This document shows, one piece after another, positions 8,745 through 15,979 of a stretch of DNA of 47,274 bases. How positions within the stretch are numbered: the stretch's first letter is position 1; every line of letters begins with the position of its first letter. The position numbers were made by a program, and so were the translations under genes. The notes under the pieces are model-generated. The model was not told where the DNA came from. It saw only the letters and a program-made list of their open reading frames with translations, and searched no databases. Source of the stretch: Actinomycetota bacterium (lineage in GTDB: Bacteria > Actinomycetota > Actinomycetes > S36-B12 > CAIYMF01); contig JAIUOK010000037.1 in assembly GCA_020161245.1 (NCBI GenBank), forward strand, positions 1 through 47,274. The letters are read 5' to 3'.

Positions 8745-9601
8745 TGTCGACCGGACGCCGACTGCGGATCACCCACCGCACGGGCTACCGCTACACCGCA
8801 CCGGTGATCGCCTCGTTCAACGAGGTGCGGATGACCCCGCGCGACGCCGACGGGCAGATGCTGCTGAGCCACCAGCTGCAGGTGTCGCCGCGCGCGTCGG
8901 TGCAGGCCTACTACGACTACTGGGGCGCGCTCGTGCAGTCGTTCGACGTCCACGAGGAGCACGACGTCCTCGAGATCGTGGCGACGTCGCTCGTCGACGT
9001 GCCCTACGGCCACCCGGCGGCCGAGGGGGTCGACTGGCGCGAGGTGCACGCCCCGTCGGTGATCGACCGCTGGGGCGAGTTCCTCGTGCCGACGCCGCTG
9101 GTCGACGACGCCGCCGAGGACCCTGCTCGCGCCAAGGTCGTCGACATGCTCAAGGCCCTCCCCACCCCGGCGCTCGCGATCCGCGGCGCGATCGAGGCCA
9201 CGCGCGACCAGATCCGCTACGACGAGCACGCGACCGGCGTCACCACGACCGCCGGCCAGGCATGGGAGGTAGGCGCGGGCGTCTGCCAGGACTACTCGCA
9301 CACGCTGCTCTCCCTGCTGCGCGCCATGGGCATCCCGGCCCGCTACGTCAGCGGCTACCTCCACGACGAGCAGGAGGCGCCCGGCCGCACGGTCGTCGGC
9401 GAGAGCCACGCGTGGGTCGAGGTGTGGAACGGCGGCTGGGAGGCGCACGACCCCACCAACGACCGCCGCGTGGGGTCGGCCCACGTCGTCGTCGCCCGCG
9501 GCCGCGACTACGCCGACGTGCCGCCGCTCAAGGGCATCTACGCGGGCGGCGCCAGCGAGTCGCTGGGCGTCACCGTCGAGATCACCCAGCTCGAGCTGTA
9601 G
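8744..9601 (+). CDS. Transglutaminase-like cysteine protease
   Basis: A 285-residue protein with an N-terminal bacterial transglutaminase-associated region (RITHRTGYRYTAPVIASFNE, residues 8-27) and a catalytic core. The triad is visible: Cys181 in GAGVCQDYSH, His222 in GESHAWVEVW and Asp236 in HDPTND. Members of this group are usually peptidases or amide-bond enzymes rather than protein cross-linkers. There is no signal peptide, so it acts in the cytoplasm with the ATP-grasp/alpha-E proteins. It probably cleaves or remodels the product that the ATP-grasp protein makes; this is inference from the conserved gene trio. Confidence 0.92.
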   Translation: MSTGRRLRITHRTGYRYTAPVIASFNEVRMTPRDADGQMLLSHQLQVSPRASVQAYYDYWGALVQSFDVHEEHDVLEIVATSLVDVPYGHPAAEGVDWREVHAPSVIDRWGEFLVPTPLVDDAAEDPARAKVVDMLKALPTPALAIRGAIEATRDQIRYDEHATGVTTTAGQAWEVGAGVCQDYSHTLLSLLRAMGIPARYVSGYLHDEQEAPGRTVVGESHAWVEVWNGGWEAHDPTNDRRVGSAHVVVARGRDYADVPPLKGIYAGGASESLGVTVEITQLEL

Positions 9602-9799
9602 ACCGGTTACTCGGACGAGGGCCGGTGCCACTCGCCATCAGCCCGACGTAGTTGCAGCACCCAGACCCGCCGGATCGCGCAGCCTCAGCCCTCGCCGACC
9701 ACGGGCTACGAGCCCTCTCGCCGGGAACTGCATCAGGATCGCGGACCGCAGCTGGATTGCCTCCTGGCTGCTCGACCCAGCGGGTGCAGCGTGCCGGGC

Positions 9800-10456
9800 T
9801 CAGGCCGCCCAGTCCGACGACGCGATGGACACAGCCTTCTCCGAGGCTGCCTTCACAGCCACGTCAGCCGGACCGAGGTCGCAGGGTTGCGCCACGACCC
9901 ACTCGATGTCGTGCACGCCCATCGCGCCGAAGCAGAGGTTCATGTGCCCCTCCTGGAAGTTCATCGCCTCCAGCGGGCTGCCAGGGCTGTAGTCGCCGCC
10001 CCGCGCGGTGATGAACACCAGCTTCTTGTCGTTGACGAGCCCGACGTAGGCGCCGTTCTCGTCCACGGTCAGGGTGAGGCCCGGCTGGATGATGCAGTCG
10101 AGGTAGTACTTGAGCGAGAACGGCACGTTCCAGTTCCACATCGGGGCGGAGACGACGTAGCGGTCCGCAGACTTGAACTGCTCGACCAGCGCGGCGATCT
10201 CCTTCCACGCCGGGTCCTCGGTGCGCGGGGTGGAGTGCCCGTACATGACCGCGAACTTCATTCCCATGTCGAACGCGTGCGCCTCGTGGCCGATGACATG
10301 AGGGTTCATCGACGGCAATCCGTCGCCGTGCAGGTCGAGGGTCTCGACCTCCAGGCCCGGATGCGCCTCCGCGAGCGCATCGAAGAAGGCGCGCGAGACC
10401 GCGAGCGTGTTCGAGCCGGCGCCACGCGGCGCGGCCATGATGTGCAGGACCTTCAT
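9800..10456 (-). CDS. FMN-dependent NAD(P)H oxidoreductase, AzoR-like
   Basis: A 218-residue flavodoxin-fold protein of the acyl-carrier-protein-phosphodiesterase/AzoR family. The FMN phosphate loop is MAAPRGAGSNTLAVSRAF near the N-terminus, and the diagnostic MWNWNVPFSLKYYLDCIIQP (about residues 104-123) corresponds to the MYNFNIP-type motif of AzoR; ARGGDYSPGSP forms the second flavin loop. Such enzymes reduce quinones, azo compounds or other electrophiles with two electrons. AGGAGG precedes the ATG at 10456. It is the last gene of the minus-strand cassette, so it may protect against, or act on, a quinone-like intermediate of that pathway; the true substrate is unknown. Confidence 0.85.
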   Translation of the reverse strand: MKVLHIMAAPRGAGSNTLAVSRAFFDALAEAHPGLEVETLDLHGDGLPSMNPHVIGHEAHAFDMGMKFAVMYGHSTPRTEDPAWKEIAALVEQFKSADRYVVSAPMWNWNVPFSLKYYLDCIIQPGLTLTVDENGAYVGLVNDKKLVFITARGGDYSPGSPLEAMNFQEGHMNLCFGAMGVHDIEWVVAQPCDLGPADVAVKAASEKAVSIASSDWAA

Positions 10457-10494
10457 GGGTTCCTCCTGGGTGCTGGGGCAGGACGTTGCAGCGT

Positions 10495-11223
10495 TCAGGG
10501 AGCCGCGCTTGGCGGGACGGGCGGCAGGGTCCGGACGAGGTAGTCCCACGCCTGCTGAAGCGCGGCGGGGCTGTAGATCCGCAGCCGCTTGGCCTCGGAC
10601 TCGGCGTCGTCGCTCCACGTAGGCCATCCGCCGGCAGCGAGCGTGAGGAGCTGTACCTCGCACGCGCGCTCCAAGAGGACGGCGGTCACGGTCGCCGTGG
10701 CGACGTCCGGCCCGACGCACACCACGCCGTGGTTGACGAGGAAGGCGGCGCTGGCGCTGCCGAGCACCTCTGCCAGCCGCTTGCCGAGTTCAGCGGTGAC
10801 GATGAGGTCGCTGGTGTCGGTGAACCTCGGCACAGGGTCCGGCCCGAAGAGGTTGGCCTCGTGGCTGACCGGACGCAGCGTCTGGCCGGACGCCGCCAAG
10901 GCGACACTGTGCCGCGGGTGGATGTGGACCACGGCACCCACGTCCGGCCGGGCGGCCAGGATCTCGGTGTGGATGGGGTACTCCACGTGCCGCTGCCCTC
11001 CACCTGCGAGGACCTCGCCGTCGTGGGACACATGGTGGACCCGCTCCGGCGTGATCTCCTCCAGACCCCAGCCGGCCTGCTTGAGCCAGATCCCTTCACC
11101 GCTGGGATGACGGGCAGAGACGTGACCCCAGATGAGGTCCCCTGCGCCGTGCGCTGCGAGAACACGGCAGGCGTAGCCGACCTGGCGACGCAGGTCGTCC
11201 GGGTTCGAGACGTCCGTGGGCAT
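10495..11223 (-). CDS. Class II aldolase/adducin family protein
   Basis: A 242-residue metal-dependent lyase of the fuculose-phosphate aldolase fold. Likely Zn ligands are His100 and His102 in VVHIHPRHS and His165 in LVNHGVV; Glu81 in HVEYPIH is the candidate acid/base residue. Family members cleave or decarboxylate hydroxy-acids and sugar phosphates. Residues that bind a phosphate in true sugar-phosphate aldolases are not evident, so a carboxylate substrate from an aromatic or alicyclic pathway is more likely, judging by its neighbours. It lies 64 bases downstream of the IclR gene and 38 bases upstream of the AzoR-like gene, apparently in the same operon. Confidence 0.87.
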   Translation of the reverse strand: MPTDVSNPDDLRRQVGYACRVLAAHGAGDLIWGHVSARHPSGEGIWLKQAGWGLEEITPERVHHVSHDGEVLAGGGQRHVEYPIHTEILAARPDVGAVVHIHPRHSVALAASGQTLRPVSHEANLFGPDPVPRFTDTSDLIVTAELGKRLAEVLGSASAAFLVNHGVVCVGPDVATATVTAVLLERACEVQLLTLAAGGWPTWSDDAESEAKRLRIYSPAALQQAWDYLVRTLPPVPPSAAP

Positions 11224-11287
11224 GATGGATCGCCACCTCTCGTGTCGGGGTGGGGCGGTGTGCGGCTGTCGGGGTTCTTCCGGTGGT

Positions 11288-12058
11288 CTAGACGTTCGCG
11301 CCGATCTGCTTGGCCGTGAGCTGGGCCCACTTGGCCATGCGCTTGATCTCGTAGTCGCTTAGCCGGCTGAGGGGAGCAGCGACCGAGATGGCGGCGCGCA
11401 CGTGCCCACGCCGGTCCACCACCGATACGCCGACGGATCCGACGCCTGCTTCGCTCTCCTGCTTGCTGACGGCGTAGCCGCGTCGCCGGATGGCCGTGAG
11501 CTCACGTTGAAGGGCACCCAGATCGGTCACCGTCGCCGGGCCCACCGGCTCGAGCGCCGTCGCGGCGAGAACGCTGTGGAGGTCGTCCGCGGAGAGGGCA
11601 GCGAGGATGGCCTTTCCGACGGACGTGGCGTGCGCCGGCATCGACCGGCCGACGCGCGACACCACACGCAGCTGTCTCGAGCTCTCGATCGACTCGAGGA
11701 ACTGCACGTCGGCGCCCCGGAGGACGGCGAGGTGCACGGTCTCGTCCGTCGCCTCATTGAGCTCGGCCAGGAACGGCAGGCTGACCTCGCGCAGGTTGTC
11801 CCGAACGCCGGCGCCGAGTCGCAGCACACCGGCCGACAGCCGGTACCGGCCCGTGCGGGAGCGGTCGACCAGGTCGCGGCGCTCCAAGGTCACCAGCAGC
11901 CGGTGCGCCACAGTGCGGTGGACGTCGACCGCGGCGGCGATCTCCGTGGTGGAGAGCTCCTCGGCCGACGAGGCGAGCAGCTCGAGGATCTGCAGGCCCC
12001 GGTCCAGGGTCTGCGCGATCTGCGCGTCACCAGCGTGCCGGGCGGCGACCCCGGTCAC
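11288..12058 (-). CDS. IclR-family regulator of the cupin/BKACE cassette
   Basis: A 256-residue regulator. The N-terminal winged helix occupies about residues 14-75 (TLDRGLQILELLASS, LSTTEIAAAVDVHRTVAHRLL). The C-terminal IclR effector domain follows, with GRSMPAHATSVGKAILA and the typical VGVSVVDRRGHVRAAISVAAP. The GTG start at 12058 overlaps the stop of the cupin gene (GTGA), so it is co-transcribed with the pathway it probably controls. The likely operator is the palindrome at 14202-14218 at the head of the operon. IclR proteins of aromatic pathways bind pathway substrates or products; the ligand here is unknown. Confidence 0.92.
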   Translation of the reverse strand: MTGVAARHAGDAQIAQTLDRGLQILELLASSAEELSTTEIAAAVDVHRTVAHRLLVTLERRDLVDRSRTGRYRLSAGVLRLGAGVRDNLREVSLPFLAELNEATDETVHLAVLRGADVQFLESIESSRQLRVVSRVGRSMPAHATSVGKAILAALSADDLHSVLAATALEPVGPATVTDLGALQRELTAIRRRGYAVSKQESEAGVGSVGVSVVDRRGHVRAAISVAAPLSRLSDYEIKRMAKWAQLTAKQIGANV

Positions 12059-13083
12059 GAGGCCTGCGGCCCGAAGGAGCCGGTCTCCATAAGGACCGCC
12101 GCCGCCGCTCCCGCCTCGGTCAGCCGCATCGTCCCGCGTGACTCCAGCAGCCAGGCCAGGTAGCCCTCGGGGACGTGCTCCTCAGGTCCCCAGTGCGTCA
12201 CGCCCTTGGGGACCCAGGCAAGCCGGGCCGGCTCGTGGATCGCTCCGTACGCCCCGGGGCCCTCGACGTAGAAGATCAGCTCGTCGTAGTCGGCGTTGTG
12301 ATGCTGCGGCGGACGGCCCTCCGGCGGACGGCTGCTGAGCGTGTAGAACATGAGATCGGTGCTCGGCGTCTGGAGGAACTGCGCCGGCGGGCCGCCGTGC
12401 GCGTAGGACAGGGTCGCGATGGCGGCGAGGTTCAACGACCACGCCGGCGGGGTCCCGTCGACGATCACCTTCGTGGCGACCGGGTCGTGAACGGTGGTGA
12501 AGCGCGTGATGCCGTCGAAGGACTTCAGCCAGAGCTCGCGCGGTCCATCCTCAGCAGGAGGAGTGACGGCGGGGCGCTTGACGTCGCGACCGAAGTTCAC
12601 CATGCCGAACGGGGCAGGCGGGTTGAGGTCGAGCATCTCCGGCGTCTCCACGATGATGCGGAGACCCGCGTCTCCCGTCGGATGGACGTCGTAGGTGATG
12701 GTGCGGCCGAGCCACACGAAGTCCCCGGGACCTGCCTCGAGCGTGCCGAAGTCCGTGACGTAGCGGAAGGTCCCCTCCTGCACGAAGTGCACCTCGTCCG
12801 CCTCCGTGTTGCGGAAGAGGAACGGTGTCGGCTGCGTCCGGCGGGAGACGCTCAGCGTCACGCCGTTGCGCGAGGTCGCGACGACGGTGGGCAGCGCAGC
12901 GGCATCGGAGGCGTCCGCGCAGGCGACCCTGTCCAGCGCCACCTGATGCGGGGCGTGCGGCCCCGTGACGGAGGTGTACTCGTAGACCTCGTACGGACGG
13001 ATCGCCACGGCCATCTTGCCGAGGAAGCCATCGCGCGTGTAGAGGTGCAGGCCAGGAGGCGGTCCGGCGTGCTTGTCGGCCAT
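12055..13083 (-). CDS. Homogentisate 1,2-dioxygenase-like cupin (ring-cleavage dioxygenase candidate)
   Basis: A 342-residue bicupin resembling homogentisate 1,2-dioxygenase but about 90 residues shorter. The C-terminal cupin keeps a plausible iron triad: His262 in QHHNADYDEL, Glu268 six residues later, and His297 in KGVTHWGP. Those spacings nearly match the His-Glu-His ligands of HmgA (+6, then about +30). The N-terminal cupin has EVHFVQEGTFRYVTDFGTLE followed by GDFVWL. True HmgA substrate-binding segments are not recognisable, so the substrate is probably a different dihydroxy or hydroxy-acid compound. GAAGGAG precedes the ATG at 13083. It sits between the BKACE-like gene and the IclR gene and overlaps the latter. 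Confidence 0.8.
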   Translation of the reverse strand: MADKHAGPPPGLHLYTRDGFLGKMAVAIRPYEVYEYTSVTGPHAPHQVALDRVACADASDAAALPTVVATSRNGVTLSVSRRTQPTPFLFRNTEADEVHFVQEGTFRYVTDFGTLEAGPGDFVWLGRTITYDVHPTGDAGLRIIVETPEMLDLNPPAPFGMVNFGRDVKRPAVTPPAEDGPRELWLKSFDGITRFTTVHDPVATKVIVDGTPPAWSLNLAAIATLSYAHGGPPAQFLQTPSTDLMFYTLSSRPPEGRPPQHHNADYDELIFYVEGPGAYGAIHEPARLAWVPKGVTHWGPEEHVPEGYLAWLLESRGTMRLTEAGAAAAVLMETGSFGPQAS

Positions 13084-13112
13084 GCGGGTTCTCCTTCGAC
13101 AGAGCTGGGGTG

Positions 13113-14120
13113 TCAGGCGTTGCGGACGGGGAGGCCGATCATCTGGCGGTACTGGTCGGGAGTCGCAGGGGTGCGGCCGAGGGCCTTGGCGGTCGCGACG
13201 ACTCGCTCGACCATCTCGCCGTTGCTCTCGACAAGCTCGTCGCGGTGCGGGAACCGGTAAACCGTGTCCTCGGTCCCGACCCTCACGTGCAGGCCGAGGA
13301 GAAGCGCGGCCGTTGCGAGGTAGTGGCCCGCCCGGCCGGCCGCGCAGACCGTGATGAAGCCGTCGGGGTCGATCTCCTTGATGCGGTCGACGACCTGCTG
13401 CAGCTCGGAGAGCATCGCCTTGGGGTGGGCCAGGTAGGTGGCCAACCGGTCGGTGGCGTCGTCGTACTGGTAGCCGATCAGGATCAGCCAACAGGCGGGC
13501 ACGGGCGCCAGCCCGGCTTGGAGGATGTATCGGTTGGCGAGGTCGACCTCGGCGGTGGAGTGGATCGAGAAGAAGAGCCGCGCACCCTCCTGGCGAACGA
13601 CCTTGGCCACGGCATCCATCCACGGCCGCGGGAAGTTCGGAGCCATGGGCACCGTCTCCGCGAGGCCGGCGGTGATCGGGTGGACGTTCTCCTTGAAGTT
13701 CTCACCGCGCAGGACGTTGCAGTCGTACACGCAGTCGAGGTCGGTAGCGGCTCGAATGGCGGGGATGAGCTTGTCGTAGGACTCCGGGACCGAAAGGCCG
13801 GATTCCTGGATCGCCGGGATGCCCCCGAAGTCGATGTGCACCCCGCACGCGCCTGCCTCGAGGACCTCGATGGCAGCCTTCTGGAACCCGTCGAAGTCGA
13901 GCGGGAAGGACGCGGGAGCACCTGTCTCAGCCTCGCGGGCGACGCGGCCGGACACCGCTGTCGTGATGGCGACGAGGTCGGGGATGTCCCACGGCGGCTG
14001 CACGGACGGTGAGGGCGGCGCGTCCAGCTCACGAGCCCCTCGCTCGGCCAGCAGGGCGGCCCGCGACGGCAGCGTCTCCCAGGGAGCGTCCAGGTCAAGG
14101 GGCTCGAACTCAGCGGGCAC
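13113..14120 (-). CDS. BKACE-like (DUF849) beta-keto acid cleavage enzyme, atypical metal site
   Basis: A 335-residue TIM-barrel protein of the DUF849 family, whose members condense a beta-keto acid with acetyl-CoA and cleave it, using Zn held by an HxH motif and a Glu. Family features are DLVAITTAVSGRV in the first strand and GLHVRVGTEDTVYRFPHRDE near residue 280. The usual HxH, however, reads His95-Ile-Asp97 in CGVHIDFGG, so one zinc ligand is replaced by Asp. The first 45 residues are an extra segment. The GTG start at 14120 is preceded by AAGGAGG. It is the first gene of the minus-strand cassette. C-C bond cleavage of a keto acid downstream of the cupin dioxygenase is the natural guess, but the altered metal site may mean different chemistry. 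Confidence 0.85.
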   Translation of the reverse strand: MPAEFEPLDLDAPWETLPSRAALLAERGARELDAPPSPSVQPPWDIPDLVAITTAVSGRVAREAETGAPASFPLDFDGFQKAAIEVLEAGACGVHIDFGGIPAIQESGLSVPESYDKLIPAIRAATDLDCVYDCNVLRGENFKENVHPITAGLAETVPMAPNFPRPWMDAVAKVVRQEGARLFFSIHSTAEVDLANRYILQAGLAPVPACWLILIGYQYDDATDRLATYLAHPKAMLSELQQVVDRIKEIDPDGFITVCAAGRAGHYLATAALLLGLHVRVGTEDTVYRFPHRDELVESNGEMVERVVATAKALGRTPATPDQYRQMIGLPVRNA

Positions 14121-14170
14121 AGGGTCCTCCTTCTGTCGTGATGGCGCTCGAACCGCGTCAGTCGAGGGTC

Positions 14171-14218
14171 ATGCTTGAGAGACGCATGGGGCGTGTCAAT
14201 GACGCACAGAATGTGCGT
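14171..14218. promoter_or_regulatory. Palindromic operator and minus-strand promoter of the BKACE/cupin operon
   Basis: ACGCACA-GAA-TGTGCGT (14202-14218) is a perfect seven-base inverted repeat with a three-base spacer, the size of known IclR operators. Immediately downstream on the minus strand is TTGACA (14199-14194) and, 17 bases on, a weak -10 AAGCAT (14176-14171). An operator just upstream of -35 fits activation by the IclR protein encoded in the operon. The remaining gap to 14404 serves the divergent SnoaL genes. Confidence 0.6.
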
Positions 14219-14248
14219 TTATCGCACCCTGTACGAACTTCGCCTTGT

Positions 14249-14315
14249 TTGACAGCGCATGCGGCGTTCTGGAGCTCTGAATCTGGGCCACAACATTCTT
14301 GACAGCAGAATCTGC
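14249..14315 (+). promoter_or_regulatory. Leader region of the SnoaL pair with TTGACA boxes and a second palindrome
   Basis: TTGACA occurs at 14249-14254 and again at 14299-14304, both facing the SnoaL genes, but neither is followed by a convincing -10. GCAGA-A-TCTGC (14305-14315) is a perfect 11-base palindrome right after the second box. Control by a regulator is likely; which box is used cannot be decided by eye. Confidence 0.35.
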
Positions 14316-14404
14316 CTTGGCAGCAGCCGTGACCCGGCCTTGAGTACGTCCACACCGGCACCGGCCCGACCCGGGCCGCCTCCACCAACCCCAGAGGAGC
14401 TCGC

Positions 14405-14770
14405 ATGACCACCTGGCTGCGCGCCGTCTACGACGATGCCGACGCGATGGATGCCTCGGCCTTCGCCTCCCATTTCAAGGACGACGCCTCGTTCACCCTG
14501 GGCAACAACCCGCCCATGGTCGGCCCGGAGCAGATCAAGGCAGGGCTCGGGGGCTTCTTCACCACCATCTCTGGCATGCGCCACACGTTCACCCACGAGC
14601 TGACCGCGGGCAGCACCGAGGTGATGGAGGCCGACGTCACCTACACGCTTCCGACCGGCACCGTGGTGACTGTCCCGGGCGCCTCCGTGATCGAGCGCGA
14701 TGGCGACAAGATCGCAGCGATGCGCAGCTACATCGACCTGCTGCCGCTCTTCACTGCGGACGCGTCGTGA
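14405..14770 (+). CDS. SnoaL-like/NTF2-fold protein, first of a tandem pair
   Basis: A 121-residue small alpha+beta-barrel protein of the SnoaL-like/NTF2 superfamily. The pattern is an N-terminal helix with an aspartate-rich MDASAFASHFKDDASFTLGN, then PPMVGPEQIKAGLGGFF, then four beta strands ending in the hydrophobic LLPLF. Members act as polyketide cyclases, steroid isomerases, dehydratases or simple ligand binders. About half of its residues match the following gene in the central part, showing a local duplication. The ATG follows AGGAGCTCGC. Divergent from the BKACE/cupin operon, it probably belongs to the same pathway, perhaps as an isomerase or hydrolase; this is inference. Confidence 0.8.
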   Translation: MTTWLRAVYDDADAMDASAFASHFKDDASFTLGNNPPMVGPEQIKAGLGGFFTTISGMRHTFTHELTAGSTEVMEADVTYTLPTGTVVTVPGASVIERDGDKIAAMRSYIDLLPLFTADAS

Positions 14771-15144
14771 CCGCCGGGTCGCCCGAGTGGCTGGCTGCCT
14801 TCACGGCGGCGATCGACACTCGTGACGTCGAACAGCTCATCCCGTACTTCACGCCGGATGCCTCGTTCACCTTCGGCAACAACCCGCCCATGCAGGGCCA
14901 CGAGGGTATCCGCGCGGGTATCGGGGCGTTCTACTCGGGGATCGCCGGCATCTCGCACACCGTCCCGCACAGCCACCAGCCGTCGCCTGAGGTGTCCGTG
15001 GCGGAGTTCGTCACGACGTACACGCGTCTCGACGGGGACGCCGTGACCCTCCCCGGCCTGGGAGTCTTCGAGCTGTCGGACGGGCTGATCCACACCTACC
15101 GCGTGTACGCCGACGTGACTCCTGTCTTCGCGCCAGCCGCCTAG
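14767..15144 (+). CDS. SnoaL-like/NTF2-fold protein, second of a tandem pair
   Basis: A 125-residue paralogue of the preceding protein: ASFTFGNNPPMQGHEGIRAG here against ASFTLGNNPPMVGPEQIKAG there, with the same strand order afterwards. The GTG start overlaps the upstream stop by four bases (GTGA), so the two products are made in equal amounts and could form a heterodimer, as NTF2-fold proteins commonly dimerise. Its stop TAG overlaps the stop of the convergent IclR gene in the sequence CTAG. Two histidines in HTVPHSHQPS have no counterpart at all positions in the first copy, so the pockets differ. Substrate unknown. Confidence 0.8.
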   Translation: MTAGSPEWLAAFTAAIDTRDVEQLIPYFTPDASFTFGNNPPMQGHEGIRAGIGAFYSGIAGISHTVPHSHQPSPEVSVAEFVTTYTRLDGDAVTLPGLGVFELSDGLIHTYRVYADVTPVFAPAA

Positions 15145-15890
15145 TCCCCCGCCCCGGACAGGTCGAGCTCGAGCTGCTCCCGGCACTCCAGGAGTGCCGG
15201 GAGCAGCTGCGTGATCTGGCCCTTGCGGAAGCGAGCCGTCGGAGCCGAGACCGTCAGCGCGCACGCCGGCAGGCCGGCGACGTCGCGGACAGCCACTCCG
15301 ATCGCGGTAACGCCGACCTCGCTCGCCTCGTAGTTGAAGCCGTACCCGAGCCGGCGCGTCGTCGAGAGCTGAGACAGCAGGCTCGCCATCCCGGCCGGGG
15401 TCCCCACCAGATCGGGATGGAGCTCCTCGATCTCGGCGCGGCTCAGCGTGGCGAGGAGGGCGAGGCCGCCCGATGTCACCCGAGCAGGCATGGTCGTGCC
15501 CGCCCTGGACCCCACGCGAAGTGCCTGCGTGCTCTCCACCGAGTCGACGAACACGACGTCGGCTCCCCTGCGCACGACGAGGTTCACAGATTCCTGCGTC
15601 GCCTGGCACAGCCTCACGAGATGGGGTCTGGCCGCGTCCACCAGCCTCTGCACGTCCGGCGCCTCGACGGCACCTCCCAGCGCCGGGCCGGCCCGGTACG
15701 AGCGGTCCGCCGCCTGCAGGGCGAATCCCCGGTACACCAGCATGGCAATGAGCCGATGGGCTGTGCTCGGCGCGACGCCGAGCTCGCGGGCTGCCGCCAT
15801 CACGCGCAGAACGCCGTCGCGTTGAAGCATCTGCAGCAGTCGGAGCGCGTTGTCGACCGAGTCGATCGCGTATGACGGTCTGCGGCTCAC
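15141..15890 (-). CDS. IclR-family regulator next to the gentisate operon
   Basis: A 249-residue IclR protein. The winged helix spans about residues 4-65 (AIDSVDNALRLLQMLQRDGV, VAPSTAHRLIAMLVYRG) and the effector domain covers the rest (GTTMPARVTSGGLALLA, GVTAIGVAVRDVAGLPACAL). It lies 89 bases downstream of the hydroxylase gene, on the same strand, but has its own leaderless promoter, and is the best candidate regulator of the 3-hydroxybenzoate/gentisate operon. The start at the GTG 15890 is chosen because TAGCGT lies exactly seven bases upstream, the spacing seen at other starts in this window; an in-frame GTG at 15899 would put the -10 inside the coding region. Confidence 0.9.
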   Translation of the reverse strand: MSRRPSYAIDSVDNALRLLQMLQRDGVLRVMAAARELGVAPSTAHRLIAMLVYRGFALQAADRSYRAGPALGGAVEAPDVQRLVDAARPHLVRLCQATQESVNLVVRRGADVVFVDSVESTQALRVGSRAGTTMPARVTSGGLALLATLSRAEIEELHPDLVGTPAGMASLLSQLSTTRRLGYGFNYEASEVGVTAIGVAVRDVAGLPACALTVSAPTARFRKGQITQLLPALLECREQLELDLSGAGD

Positions 15891-15903
15891 CGACCACACG
15901 CTA
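15891..15903 (-). promoter_or_regulatory. Leaderless -10 box for the IclR gene
   Basis: TAGCGT on the minus strand (15903-15898) is followed by seven bases and then the GTG at 15890. TANNNT followed by 6-7 bases and the start codon is the actinobacterial leaderless pattern. No Shine-Dalgarno sequence is present. Confidence 0.55.
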
Positions 15904-15979
15904 GCCGCGGGGTTCGGCTCAGGCTGTGGCGATCGCCTCGCGCGACCTGTCGCGTCGGGTGACGGAACCACCGCCTCAC

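Noticed and set aside
9602..9799. Gap between the transglutaminase and AzoR-like genes, checked for a tRNA, small RNA or short gene
   Set aside because: No cloverleaf, strong hairpin or ORF with a ribosome-binding site was found; convergent gene ends explain the gap.
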